A DNA stretch of 64,000 bases from CAVQBP01 sp963848195. GTDB taxonomy: Bacteria; Bacteroidota; Ignavibacteria; Ignavibacteriales; Ignavibacteriaceae. Shown here piece by piece: positions 44,620-54,773 of this stretch. The notes below the pieces were generated by a model, which had not been told where the DNA came from, made no database searches, and was given only the letters and a program-made list of their open reading frames with translations. Location: assembly GCA_963848195.1 (NCBI GenBank), contig CAWKCY010000009.1, positions 744,001-808,000 of the forward strand, written 5' to 3'. The first letter of the stretch is position 1; each line of letters starts with the position of its first letter. Made by a program: the position numbers and the translations under genes.

Positions 44620-47600
44620 TCAAACATGATTTATTTTTACAGCAAAATTTATTTGGGTTCCTTTCCCGTAAGTTGATTCAATTTTAATTTTACCTCCAAC
44701 ATCCTCAATTCTTTTTTGCATATTAATCAAACCATTTCCTAAACCAGAGATTTCATCAATTAAAAATCCTTTGCCGTTGTCTGCAATTTTTACGTCAAGT
44801 TGAACATCACTAAATTCAATTATGATTAAAACACCGGAAGCCCCGGAATGTTTTACTATATTGTGAAGTGCTTCTTTTACCACAAGAAATATATCATAAC
44901 CCTGCAGAAAGAGTATAAGAATGAATAATTTCAGGCTCTATAAATTGACAGCTTATGTTAGCCAGGCTAAGATATTTAACAGCAAATCTGCGGGTATGTG
45001 CTAATAAATTATCGAGCTTATCATTCTGGGGATTCATCGCCCAGACTATCTCCCCAACACTATCAATAATTTCTGCTGCTCGTTCGGAAATTTCCTGAAC
45101 GCGCTGCTCTGCTTCTTCCGGTTTCTTTTTTGCAAGTTCGCTAAGTATCGCTATCTCTGAAAGGCTCGAGCCCACCTCATCGTGCATATCTCTTGAGATT
45201 CGTGTTCTCTCTCGCTCCAATGCACGTTCTTGTTCAAGCACTTCTATTTTTCTTTTTATCTTTTTCATTTCAACATATCTTATCGCGCCGCCTATTGAAA
45301 CAAATAAATAACATACGAAGGAATTCGGAACCACCAGGTTCCCCACCATGGAGGTGAAATAATAATTGCAATTGAAGTTCCTTCTTCATTCCATACTCCA
45401 TCGTTGTTTGATCCTTTAACTCTGAAAACATATTCGCCAGGTTCTAAATTTGGATAAGATGCATATCGCCTTGTACCGGAATAAACCCAGTCTTTATCCA
45501 GCCCTTCCATTTTATAGGCAAATTGATTTTTTTGAGGTGAAATGTAACTAAGTGCGGCAAATTCAAATGAAATATTATTTTCAAAGTATGGCAGATAAAT
45601 AATTTTTTTCTCATATATTACACTGTCAAGTTTAGCCTCTTCATTAAATTTTTTGAAAGAGGTTATAACAACCGGAGATATGTAAGGATTATCTCTAATG
45701 CTGTCCGGATGGAAACGTATCAGACCGTTTGGGCCCCCAAAATACATCTCACCTTTTTTGCCTTTAAGCCCCCATAATGTTCCATTTGACAGAAGCCCCT
45801 CATAATTTTTAAATCTACTTGTTTCGGGGTCAAACTCGGAAATACCTTTAGTATTACTTAGCCATAGTTTACCATGATCATCCTCCAAAATTGAAAATGC
45901 ACCGTTGCCTCGAAAGTGAATAAATCTTTTGGTTGATCGGTTAAACTCATTTAAACCACTGTCCGTGGCGAACCAAAGTCTTCCCTCTCTATCTTCGTAA
46001 ATATCCGAAACAGTATTGAAACTTACTGTGGAAGAATTATTTGAGTCCGATATATATTTAACAACAGAATCCCGACCTCTGTTATAACAGTACAAACCTC
46101 CGTTTGTTGTACCAACCCAAAGCAATCCATATTTATCCTCATAAATAATGTGTATCTCGAATTTCGTATTGTTCTTTTGGCTTACGTATTGAGTGACGGG
46201 ATCAATAAAATAGAGTCCGAAATCAGTTCCAATCCAAATTATTCCTTCAGAAGATCTATACATACAGTCAACCCAACGATCAAATTGCTTACCAGAAGAA
46301 TAATAGAAGCGGGTAACGCGTCCGAGATTATCAACTTTATCAATATAACCTTCAGGCGTGCGAGCCCATAAATTGCCATCGTTATCTACACTAATCAAAT
46401 ACCTGGGCGATGAGGAATAGTGTGTAAATCTTCCCGTGTTTGTATCAAACTTTTTCAATTCTCTTTTAGTTCCAATGAAGATTAATCCGTTCTTGCCATT
46501 AATTATTGATTGAATATTATCTGTTAATATTTTCACAAACGGTTGCCTTATTCTATTCAATTCGTTTACACCATCAATAGTTCCAACCCACATCGTTCCT
46601 GATCGTTCATTCATAACTGAAAATGGATTATTTGTAGTTAAACTTGAAGGATTATTATCATCGTGAGTATAATGCGTAAAAACATTAGTCGATTTATTAA
46701 ACGCATCAATTCCATAATCTCCTGTGCTAATCCATAAAATATCCGATGAATCTTCGCAAATTGAAAAAATCCTATTCTGACCAAGGCTTTTATCATCTTT
46801 TGGGTTGTGCTTAAAAATTGTGAATTTATTAGATTTCGGATCATATTTAATCAGACCTCCCATAGTACCTAACCAAAATATTCTGTTTTTATCCTCAACT
46901 ATAGAATCTAATCCAATTAGACGAGTTTCCCCAATCCCCAAAATCATTTTTGCTATGAGGATTAGTAAAATAATGAACAAACTGCTTGGTAGCTCTGACA
47001 TATTTATCCAATCCATTGCCTGTTCCAAACCAAAGTTCACCCTCTTTATCCTCAAGTATTGTATTCACTGTATTTTGAATGAGACTTCCTGGATCCATAC
47101 TATTATGATTAAAGCAAGTTACTTCCAATGTTTTCCTGTTGAATATGTTAAGTCCATCACCAGTACCTATCCAAAGAATTCCGGTTTCGTCTTCAAAGAT
47201 TGACGTAACATGATTATTCCATTCCATGTTAGGACCAGGATGGAGCGTATAATGAGTAAATGTTTCAGTTATGGGGTCAAATCTTTCAAGACCGCGCCAG
47301 GTACCGATCCAAAGTATTCCCGATCTATCTTGAAATACGGTTGTTAGAAATGCATTATCTATGCTTGCAGGATTTTCGGGTATATGCCTGTAAGAAACAA
47401 AATTGTAGCCGTCATATCTATCGAGGCCGCTCCAGGTAGCAAGCCACAAAAATCCCTTTTTATCTTGAAAGATATAGGGTATAAGAGGTGATGATATACC
47501 CTGATCTACAGAATAATGCTCGAAATCTATTTTTGCTTCTTGTGCATATAGGTTATGGAATTGAAGGATCAATAAACTCAGGAATATTAATTTGAAGAAT

Positions 47601-47665
47601 ATTAGTTCATGCTTTTCTTTTAGATTAATAAAATTTTTGGATTTTAATACAAATAGTTTTATCAT
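44620..47665 (-). pseudogene. Reg_prop/Y_Y_Y sensor kinase in four frames (module copy 2)
   Basis: Clear paralogue of 35158-38259. Frame 1 (47665-46895) gives signal/anchor and the first propeller blades; a shift near 46925 (DFGDWGNS) moves to frame 2 (to 45292) with the remaining blades and Y_Y_Y domain; a base is missing in the membrane helix near 45300; frame 3 (45349-44894) has the phospho-His region RDMHDEVGSSLSEIAIL; a five-base deletion near 44895 (relative to copy 1) leads to frame 4 with the ATPase domain (MVKEALHNIVKHSGA, DNGKGF). Three independent lesions, one of several bases, mean decay rather than sequencing error. Confidence 0.88.
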
Positions 47666-47667
47666 TA

Positions 47668-47765
47668 TTAAAATGCAGTTTCTATTCCTATTCTTACAGA
47701 CATTGCAGGCTGATATCTAAGGGCTAAACCATAATTTGGGTTCAAGAATATTGGGCTTCCTTTAG
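47668..47765 (-). pseudogene. C-terminal relic of a TonB-dependent receptor (module copy 2)
   Basis: About 30 codons, GSPIFLNPNYGLALRYQPAMSVRIGIETAF, match the end of the copy 1 receptor (38261). Everything upstream is deleted; the sequence joins at ~47766 to the shared inter-module spacer. Confidence 0.85.
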
Positions 47766-47982
47766 TCTTTGCGTAAGTTCAGTTAGTAATTAAAGATAAA
47801 AGAAATATATAGAACGCAAATACAGAACCCACGCTTGGAGCACTGCATCCACACCTAGAAGTGAAAAAGGAGAGAAGTTAATAATTTATTTTTTTGGAAG
47901 AATCTTCGTCCTTTAGGAGTAGAGGTAATATTTTGAGTAAAAATCAATCATTTTTTACTTTTAAAAGCAAGAGGGTACAAAT

Positions 47983-48010
47983 TAGCGGATACAAAATACT
48001 GTATCCGCTA
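47983..48010 (-). terminator. Inter-module hairpin, copy 2
   Basis: TAGCGGATACA and TGTATCCGCTA with a 6-base loop, the same stem as at 41169 and 54981. Confidence 0.55.
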
Positions 48011-48033
48011 TATTTATCTTCAGCGGAAATTCT

Positions 48034-48102
48034 TTAATCTTTGTGATAATTCATATCAATTTGAGGTACAAACCGTGGGAACGATATTCTAAATGCTTTC
48101 AT
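48034..48102 (-). pseudogene. ScyD start relic (module copy 2)
   Basis: 22 codons beginning MKAFRIS, identical at the start to the 42402 gene, with its Shine-Dalgarno preserved; the remaining ~377 codons are deleted. Confidence 0.7.
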
Positions 48103-48136
48103 AGAACCTCCTTTTGTTTTAATATTAAATTGAGCC

Positions 48137-50477
48137 TTATTTTAAGAGTATCATCTTTTTAGTTTCAACAAATGAACCTGCTTGTCAGCTTGTAGAAATA
48201 AATTCCACTTGCGAGAGATGATGCAGTAAACACCACTTCGTAACTGCCCGCAGGCTTTTCTTCGTTAACTAAAGTAGCAACTTCTCTTCCAAGGATATCA
48301 TAAACCTTCAATGAAATTATCCTGAGGGTGGATTTGATAATTGATTGTAGTTGATGGATTGAATGGATTTGGATAGTTTTGCGATAAAGTAAATCGTTGA
48401 GGAATAATTTCTTCCTTAGGATCTTTAACTCCCGTGGTTAAACTATATTTATCAGAGAGATAATTTTCGATTGATGTTCTTTCAGAATCAGTGACGGCCC
48501 TATCATAAACTATCAGCTCAGCGATATCACATTTAGCCAATATAGTTCCGCTGGGAACCCCGTCAGCTCCTCCGATTCCTCCACCAGAACCGGTAGCATC
48601 TCCCAACCGGGTAGAAATTGCTGAAGCCAACCCTCCCGGTGACAGGGGTACGTTATTTCCATCCCATTGCAGCGTTGTGCTCCATATAGTCCCGGTATTA
48701 ACTACGCTAAGATTCCTCCACTCATTATAAGCAACCAAACCTGGCGTACCACCACGAACCCAGCCATTTCCTATAAACATTCCGAGGGTGTCTGAGCCAT
48801 ACTCGGGTCCTGCCATCCCCATATACCATTGATGACCAAAATCCCCACTGGCTCCAAAGGTTATAACATTACCTTCGTTGTTAACATTGCTCTGATGGTT
48901 ATTGATAATCACAAAAAGACTGAATTGCGTTATAAGAGCTGAACCTGTAAATCCTAACTTATCGTTCACACCATCAAAGCTTAATACCGGTTTTCCATTT
49001 AATTGATTGGCCACAATGTGTGGTTGTCGTGATGTACTTGACTGTATTGCATCATTTCCATTGCCACTCTGATAGTGCCGCCCTGTCCTTAGCTGATCCA
49101 TTAGAGTCTCACAAGCCCCTCATCAGCTCTTAGCCACATTTGAAGCCGGAGGTGGGTATTGCAACTGGTATTACCTTGAAAAATTCATCTGCTACATGAT
49201 ATGCAACCTGTTTGCCTATTTCAATACCTGCTTCAACAGATGATCTGAAATGCATTCCCCCCCATACACGGGCATTAACAATTTCAGCTAATAAATCATT
49301 AATGTTTGTAAAATTATGCTGGGTACCTGTAACTGTGCTTGTAAGTGTAATCGGTATATTCTCAGTACCAAAAAATCTTTCAATTGTATATGCAATAGCT
49401 CCGCTTGCGACACCATGTGCTGCAGGGTATTCAGGGTGACGGGGAGTTCCGACTAACGGCTTCCATAGTGTATCTTTTTCAGTTGAAGGATTTCCATCTA
49501 TATCAGCATTTTTTATTGCTGCTGATGGTCTCCATCTGTTATAAAAATATTTTGAATTCCATCCGCTGATTACTGCATCGCCGATAGACACATACACTTG
49601 AGCAAAGAAGCGGGCACTTTCAGATAAGGAGAAACTCTGTGATGCTGCAAAAAACGCCTGATATTTCGCGGCCATAGAATCCCGGGATTTTCAGTATGAA
49701 AACGGGCAATTTCTCTTTGTTCAGTTGTAGTATTAGTGCTGTCAAGAGAACCATAAGTTTTTACTTCATTAAAATCTGTTGCATAAGCGGCACTGGTTAA
49801 TAATGGAGGAGCCGGTGCACGATATTGTGAAGATGAATCAAAGGAAAATGGACGAAGCTGTGCTGTCCATGGAGCTGCAGGTATATATTCAGATGAACCG
49901 GGAGGAGTTGGTTGATAAACACGGGAATCAGACGCTCCCAAATGTATGGAATGTTTGCCTCTCTTCCATCACCAGTGCGGAGTGAAAGATACATAGCTGC
50001 AGTAGTATTCCCGATTTTCAGCTACTTTCGCTGTTGTGCTGTCATTCGGAAGAAGTGCCATTCTTGATTGATAAACAGAATCTATGAAAGCACTGTCCGC
50101 TGAGAAAAATGTCATAAGTATTCTGCGGGCGGCAGAATGGACGGCAGCTTCCATATTAGCCCACGGAACTTTGTAGGGGAATGGACCCGGAAGAAAACCT
50201 GATGAGTTCAATCAATAGAATTGACTGCATCATAAATTGCTATATGAAGGTATGCTAAGTCGCAAAGAGCATTTCTGTTTGGATTTGGAATCCTAATCTG
50301 AACCGAAATTGCAGTTGCATTCCAATCACTTACTGCATCGGCATAAGATTGACCGATGAATTGTGTTGTTGCTATTACCAATAATAATAGAATGCGCTTT
50401 ATGGTTATTTCCATAAAAGGAATGGAAAGCGAATGAACCTTCCGGAAAGCACGAAAATTTGAAAACATAGTTTTCAT
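48137..50477 (-). pseudogene. Vanadium haloperoxidase-like / LamG / T9SS protein, decayed
   Basis: Starts at ATG 50477 (GGAG site) with a signal segment and DAVSDWNATAISVQIR, LAYLHIAIYDAVNSID, the N-terminus of the vanadium chloroperoxidase/PAP2-like family. The frame breaks four or more times: YKVPWANMEAAVHSAARRIL (49969-50211), PTPPGSSEYIPAAPWTAQL (49570-49941), and the C-terminal active-site half (49130-49675) with RWRPSAAI, HPEYPAAHGVASGA and ARVWGGMHFRSSVEAG (vanadate-binding Arg/His motifs). After PTSGF the next frame reads LWLRADEG and continues into a LamG-like domain (QSGNGNDAIQ, KPVLSFDGVNDKLGFTG) and a T9SS tail with two more shifts, ending at 48137. An intact ancestor would be one surface-anchored haloperoxidase fused to a lectin-like domain. 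Confidence 0.75.
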
Positions 50478-50658
50478 TTGGGCTCCTTTAATAATTTGTT
50501 TAAAAAGTTCTGAGGCAAATAAACAGAATAAGGAAGGCAGCCGGTTATCAACTATGTTGCTTTTAATAGCAATAGTGTTGCATTTATGTAAAAAAATGAA
50601 CTTTTTGCGGAAGGTATGATGAATCACAAATTTATATCGACAAAAAGAGACGGAAAAA

Positions 50659-51765
50659 TTATTTTATTATTTCACTGGGTGAGTTTCCAAATTCATCTTT
50701 GAAGCATTTTGTAAAATATGAGGGGCTTGAAAATCCGACCGAATATGCTATCTCGGATATATTTCCTTTCTGCTCTTCCATCATCTTCTTTGCTTTGGCT
50801 AACCTTACAGACCTTAAAAAAACACTTGCTGATTTTCCTGATAATGCTTTAAGCTTTCTATGAATCTGCGATTTGCTCATCCCAACTTCATTTCCAAATT
50901 CCTCAATACTGAAATCTTCTTCAGACAAATGTTGTTCGATAACATCCATAACTTTCTTCATGAAATGCTCGTCTATGCTATTAAGTTTCTTCTCCGGAGG
51001 TTTTGATATATATCCTGTCTTACTGAATTTTTCCTGCAGTTTCTTCCTTATGCTTATCAGATTTTTTATTCTTACCTGAAGCTCTTTTATATCAAATGGT
51101 TTTGTTAAATAATCATCAGCCCCAATCTCTAATCCTTCAAGTTTATCTTCATGACCAGCTTTTGCAGTCAATAAAATAATCGGGATATGGCTTGTCTTTT
51201 CATCATTTTTGAGTATTCTTACTAATTGATTTCCATCCATCTTCGGCATCATCATATCACTGATAATCAAATCGGGAATAATCTTCTCCGCTTTTCTGAC
51301 ACCCTGTTCTCCATTTACTGCTTCTTCGATAAAGTAATCAACATCCAAAGATTCCTTTATATATTCCCGCATATCATAATTATCTTCAACAACAAGGATT
51401 ATTGTTTTCTCTTCATTTATAACAATGTCATTCTGAGGAGTCTTCGACGAAGAATCTGTTTTATTATCGATAGATTCTTGGTAGAGATTCTTCATCCCAA
51501 CTTCATTGGGACTCAGAAAAGCCTTCGTTTGGATTTCTTCTTCAGCTAATATTTCTTCATTTTTCAAATGTTCTCTACCAAGCGGAAATTCTAAAGTAAA
51601 TTCTGTCCAGTTTACCTGTCCCTCAGGCAGGCCTGCCCCGACCTTATCGGGATCGTTTTTTTCACTTTCTACCTTAATATTTCCATGATGCAGCTCTACA
51701 AGTTCTTTTGTTAAAGCCAAACCAATTCCGGTTCCTTCATACTCTCTTGTGTGAGAGCTATCCAC
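50659..51765 (-). CDS. C-terminal half of a hybrid two-component regulator: ATPase end, receiver, AraC helix-turn-helix
   Basis: The GTG at 51765 is not a natural start: the same frame extends upstream with VAIKIRDTGIGIASEEIPKLFDRFYQ, the N and G1 boxes of the histidine kinase ATPase, and on into the first half of the gene. Present here are the G2 box YEGTGIGLAL, a linker with two repeat insertions (51604-51660 and 51427-51522), a receiver domain (TIILVVEDNYDMREYI, phospho-Asp in LIISDMMMPKMDG, ILLTAKAG, DDYLTKPF) and an AraC-type DNA-binding domain (FSIEEFGNEVGMSKSQIHRKLKAL, ISEIAYSVGFSSPSYFTKCF). With 51828-54773 it forms a hybrid two-component system of ~1370 residues, a class that in Bacteroidota activates adjacent surface and polysaccharide-use operons. 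Confidence 0.85.
   Translation of the reverse strand: MDSSHTREYEGTGIGLALTKELVELHHGNIKVESEKNDPDKVGAGLPEGQVNWTEFTLEFPLGREHLKNEEILAEEEIQTKAFLSPNEVGMKNLYQESIDNKTDSSSKTPQNDIVINEEKTIILVVEDNYDMREYIKESLDVDYFIEEAVNGEQGVRKAEKIIPDLIISDMMMPKMDGNQLVRILKNDEKTSHIPIILLTAKAGHEDKLEGLEIGADDYLTKPFDIKELQVRIKNLISIRKKLQEKFSKTGYISKPPEKKLNSIDEHFMKKVMDVIEQHLSEEDFSIEEFGNEVGMSKSQIHRKLKALSGKSASVFLRSVRLAKAKKMMEEQKGNISEIAYSVGFSSPSYFTKCFKDEFGNSPSEIIK
51427..51660 (-). repeat. Two dispersed palindromic repeats inserted in frame in the hybrid regulator
   Basis: 51427-51522 is a GTCATTCTGAGGAGTC/GACGAAGAATC and GATTCTTCATCCC/ACTTCATTGGGACTCAG unit, the family also seen in 13942-14241. 51604-51660 is a CCTGTCCCTCAGGCAGGCC / GACCTTATCGGGATCG palindrome. 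Both fall in the linker after the kinase and add the residues LPEGQVN and LSPNEVGMKN. Confidence 0.65.
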
Positions 51766-51827
51766 TTGATAAAACCTGTCAAATAGTTTTGGTATTTCTT
51801 CTGAAGCTATTCCTATACCTGTATCTC

Positions 51828-54773
51828 TTATTTTAATCGCAACAGAACCCCCTTTTTTTCCCCCTTTAGTAAAGGAAGGAAGGTGTGGAGATATCCCCCT
51901 TTATCAAAGGGGGGATGAAAGGGGGGTTTAATATTTATTGATACTGTAATCTTTCCTTCCTCAGGTGTAAACTTAAACGCATTTGATAAAATGTTAGTCA
52001 ATATCTTCATCATCTTTTCTCTATCGAAATACAATTCGATAAATTCTTTTTCAGGCTGTAGTTTTAAAGTAATATCTTTTGATTCCGATAGTGATTCAAA
52101 CGATAAAGCTACTCCTTTTACAAATGAAACGATATTTCCTTTAGAAGCTTCAAGCTTTAGTTTACCAGCTTCTAATCGTGAGAGGTCGAGTAATTGATTT
52201 ATAAGCTGTAACAACCGCCGTGAGTTTCTCTTAATTATATTAGCATCCTTTTTAATATCATCTGAAGTATCTGAAATAATCTTTTCTGCGGGACCAAGAA
52301 TTAAAGTAAGTGGGGTTCTGAATTCATGCGATATATTTGCAAAGAACCTGGATTTTATTTTATCTGTTTCTTCTCTTTCTTTAAGAACAGCTTCATCTGT
52401 CTTCACTTGATTTTTAAAAGATAGCCTATTCAATTCATAGCGTCTTAATCCATATAAAGCGAATATAAATAGAACTCCGTAGGTTAAATAAGCCCACCAG
52501 GTTTTCCATAACGGAGGTGAAATAATTATTATTATAGATGTTCCCGCTTCATTCCACACTCCATCGTTATTTGAACCTTTAACTCTAAAAATATATTTCC
52601 CCGGGTCTAAATTCGGATAAGATGCAAAGCGTCTTGTGCCTGAATATACCCAATCTTTATCCAACCCTTCCATCCTGTGAGCATACTGATTTCTTTCCGG
52701 GCTTATATAACTTAAAGCTATAAATTCAAACGATAAAAAGTTTTCGTTGTAGGATAAATTTATTTCTTTTCTAAAAGAGACAGGTTGATCGAACTTCTTA
52801 ATAGTTGTAATTACAATTGGAGGTATGAAAGGATTATTTTTGATGCTGTCCGGGTGAAACCTGACGACTGCACCTGGGGATCCAAAATACATTTCACCAT
52901 TTTTGGTTTTACAGTCATTACTCATGTAAAATCCATTCTCCGGCAAACCATAAGACACATCATAATTTTGAAATTGCTTTGTATCTGTATTAAACTTTGA
53001 AATACCTTTCCGGGTGCTTAACCAATAATTACCTCGATCATCGTTAAGAATCTTCCATACTACGTTATGAGGCAAACCATTTCTCTCATCAAAAAAATTA
53101 AATTTTTTTGTTGAACGATTATATATCCCAAGTCCGTTATTCGTACCAAGGTATAAAGTTCCTGTTTTATCTTCAAGGATGCTTAAAACAACATTGCATT
53201 TAATGCTTTCAGGATTTCCCGGATCGTATATATAATTTTTAACAACAATATTTTTTGCAGGATCGTAACATATTAATCCTCCTTCCATTGAACCTATCCA
53301 CAACAGACCTGAACTATCTAAATAAATATCTATTACCATATTAACTGTCTGTAACATTTTCTTAATTAAATTTCTATTGGGATCAATTTTATATACACCT
53401 CCATCCACGGTTCCAATCCAGGTATTACCATCAGGGGTTTTACATAAGCATTCAACATTTTTATCTAATTCCCGTCCGGAAGAATCATAAAAATTCGTTA
53501 TCCGTCCGTTAATACCTCGCTTGTAGATACCACCAGACGCTTTGCCTATCCATAAATCTCCCGACTCTTCTTCTGAAACTAAAAAATCTTTCCCAAATGA
53601 ATAAGGAATAATCTGTTCAGTCTTCGGATAAAATTTATACCATCCCTTTGATGTTACAATCCAAAGCATATCGTTGTTTCCTTTAACGATATTGTTAACT
53701 CCATCAAATAAATATTTTTTGAATGGTTGTTTTGTGCGGTTAATTTTGTTTACGCCGCCGCGACGTGTTGCAATCCAGATGGTACCGGACCGCTCACAAT
53801 AAACCGAAGTTACAGTGTTGCTGCTTAAACTATGCGGATCATTATCATCATGAAGATAGTGAATGATTTTTTTTGTTCTCATATTCAAGGAATAAAGCCC
53901 GTATGACCAACTTCCAACCCAAATGTTTCCGGATTCATCTTCACAAATAGATGAGATTGAATTACCCTTTTCTTTAATATATCTTGTAAAGGTTCCTGCT
54001 TTTTGATCAAATGCAGCTAAGCCCTCACATGTTCCTAACCAAAGAATGCCGGACCTATCTTCGAATATAGTATTGACCCAATAATCAAACCCTTCACTTT
54101 TATTGTTTGGATCAAACCAAAAATGTATGAACTTCCCGGTCTTTCTATCCAGTTTATCAAGACCTCTTCCTGTACCAAACCAAAGTGACCCGGCTTTATC
54201 CTCAAGTATCGCACCCACACCATTACTGCTGATACTTCCCGGATCCTTGTCGTCATTTCGTAAGCATATAAATTTAAAAGAAGTTTTATCAAACTTATTT
54301 AAGCCGTCGCCGGTTCCAATCCATAGAATTCCATCTTTATCTTCGCAAATTGAAAAAACATTGTTATTCAATTCTGTTTCCTTATCCGTTGGATGCGGCT
54401 TGTAGTGTTTAAATACGCCCCTGTTAGGATCAAACTTCTCAACTCCGTGCAGAGTACCTATCCATATATTTCCTTCTTTGTCTTGATATAGTGTATTAAC
54501 AAATTGATTTTTAATACTATTCGGGTTATCCGGTTCCTGCTTATATGCTGTAAAATTGTAACCATCGTACTTCTCCACGCCAGCCCATGTACCAAACCAT
54601 AAAAAGTCAGTCTTGTCCTGGATTACAGAATTAATATTTGTTTCATACATTCCCTGATCAATTGAAAAATGTTCAAAAACAATGTTTGATTGCTGAGCAT
54701 ACAAGTAATGGAAAGGAATAATTATTATGCTCAGAAATATTAATTTGAAGGATATTAGTTTGCGTAACTTCAT
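51828..54773 (-). CDS. Sensor half of a hybrid two-component regulator (Reg_prop, Y_Y_Y, HisKA, part of ATPase)
   Basis: 981 residues. Signal/anchor (LIFLSIIIIPFHYLYAQ), two propellers of Reg_prop blades (FLWFGTWAGVEKYDGYN, NIWIGTLHGVEKFDP, ILWIGTGDGLNKFD) to ~680, Y_Y_Y domain (YAHRMEGLDKDWVYSGTRR, YIFRVKGSNNDGVWNE), a transmembrane helix (YLTYGVLFIFALYGL), HisKA with FFANISHEFRTPLTLILGPAEKI and the first ATPase strands (KMMKILTNILSNAFKFTPEEGK). The end PPFHPPFDKGGYLHTFLPLLKGEKKGVLLRLK comes from an inserted palindromic repeat (51848-51926) and stops at 51828. The rest of the ATPase, receiver and AraC domains continue in the -1 frame. It corresponds to the third module copy, in which receptor and separate regulator are missing. 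Confidence 0.88.
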   Translation of the reverse strand: MKLRKLISFKLIFLSIIIIPFHYLYAQQSNIVFEHFSIDQGMYETNINSVIQDKTDFLWFGTWAGVEKYDGYNFTAYKQEPDNPNSIKNQFVNTLYQDKEGNIWIGTLHGVEKFDPNRGVFKHYKPHPTDKETELNNNVFSICEDKDGILWIGTGDGLNKFDKTSFKFICLRNDDKDPGSISSNGVGAILEDKAGSLWFGTGRGLDKLDRKTGKFIHFWFDPNNKSEGFDYWVNTIFEDRSGILWLGTCEGLAAFDQKAGTFTRYIKEKGNSISSICEDESGNIWVGSWSYGLYSLNMRTKKIIHYLHDDNDPHSLSSNTVTSVYCERSGTIWIATRRGGVNKINRTKQPFKKYLFDGVNNIVKGNNDMLWIVTSKGWYKFYPKTEQIIPYSFGKDFLVSEEESGDLWIGKASGGIYKRGINGRITNFYDSSGRELDKNVECLCKTPDGNTWIGTVDGGVYKIDPNRNLIKKMLQTVNMVIDIYLDSSGLLWIGSMEGGLICYDPAKNIVVKNYIYDPGNPESIKCNVVLSILEDKTGTLYLGTNNGLGIYNRSTKKFNFFDERNGLPHNVVWKILNDDRGNYWLSTRKGISKFNTDTKQFQNYDVSYGLPENGFYMSNDCKTKNGEMYFGSPGAVVRFHPDSIKNNPFIPPIVITTIKKFDQPVSFRKEINLSYNENFLSFEFIALSYISPERNQYAHRMEGLDKDWVYSGTRRFASYPNLDPGKYIFRVKGSNNDGVWNEAGTSIIIIISPPLWKTWWAYLTYGVLFIFALYGLRRYELNRLSFKNQVKTDEAVLKEREETDKIKSRFFANISHEFRTPLTLILGPAEKIISDTSDDIKKDANIIKRNSRRLLQLINQLLDLSRLEAGKLKLEASKGNIVSFVKGVALSFESLSESKDITLKLQPEKEFIELYFDREKMMKILTNILSNAFKFTPEEGKITVSINIKPPFHPPFDKGGYLHTFLPLLKGEKKGVLLRLK
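51848..51926. repeat. CCCCCTTT...AAAGGGGG palindromic repeat inside the kinase ATPase domain
   Basis: CCCCCTTTTTTTCCCCCTTTAGTAAAGG then CCCCCTTTATCAAAGGGGGG and GAAAGGGGGG. It is translated as PPFHPPFDKGG and lies between the N-box and G1 region of the ATPase domain, where it inserts ~25 residues and shifts the frame. Confidence 0.75.
51852..51858 (-). promoter_or_regulatory. In-phase A_AAA_AAG heptamer, possible -1 frameshift site
   Basis: Zero-frame codons are GAA AAA AAG GGG. Slipping back one base at AAA AAG gives GGG GGT TCT GTT GCG ATT, which is exactly the frame of the downstream ATPase/receiver/AraC half. The heptamer matches the bacterial dnaX slippery site; the zero-frame stop is eight codons later. 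A missing A in the seven-A run would give the same picture. Confidence 0.45.

Larger units (their letters stand above)
47766..48136. promoter_or_regulatory. Inter-module spacer, copy 2, with ScyD deletion scar
   Basis: 47790-48060 repeats the spacer of copy 1, including its hairpin at 47983-48010. At 48034-48102 on the minus strand the AAAGGAGGT site and MKAFRI start of a ScyD-like gene are joined to the sequence that follows the ScyD stop in copy 1 (CCTCAAATTGATATGAATTATC), a clean deletion of almost the whole gene leaving 22 codons. Confidence 0.75.
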
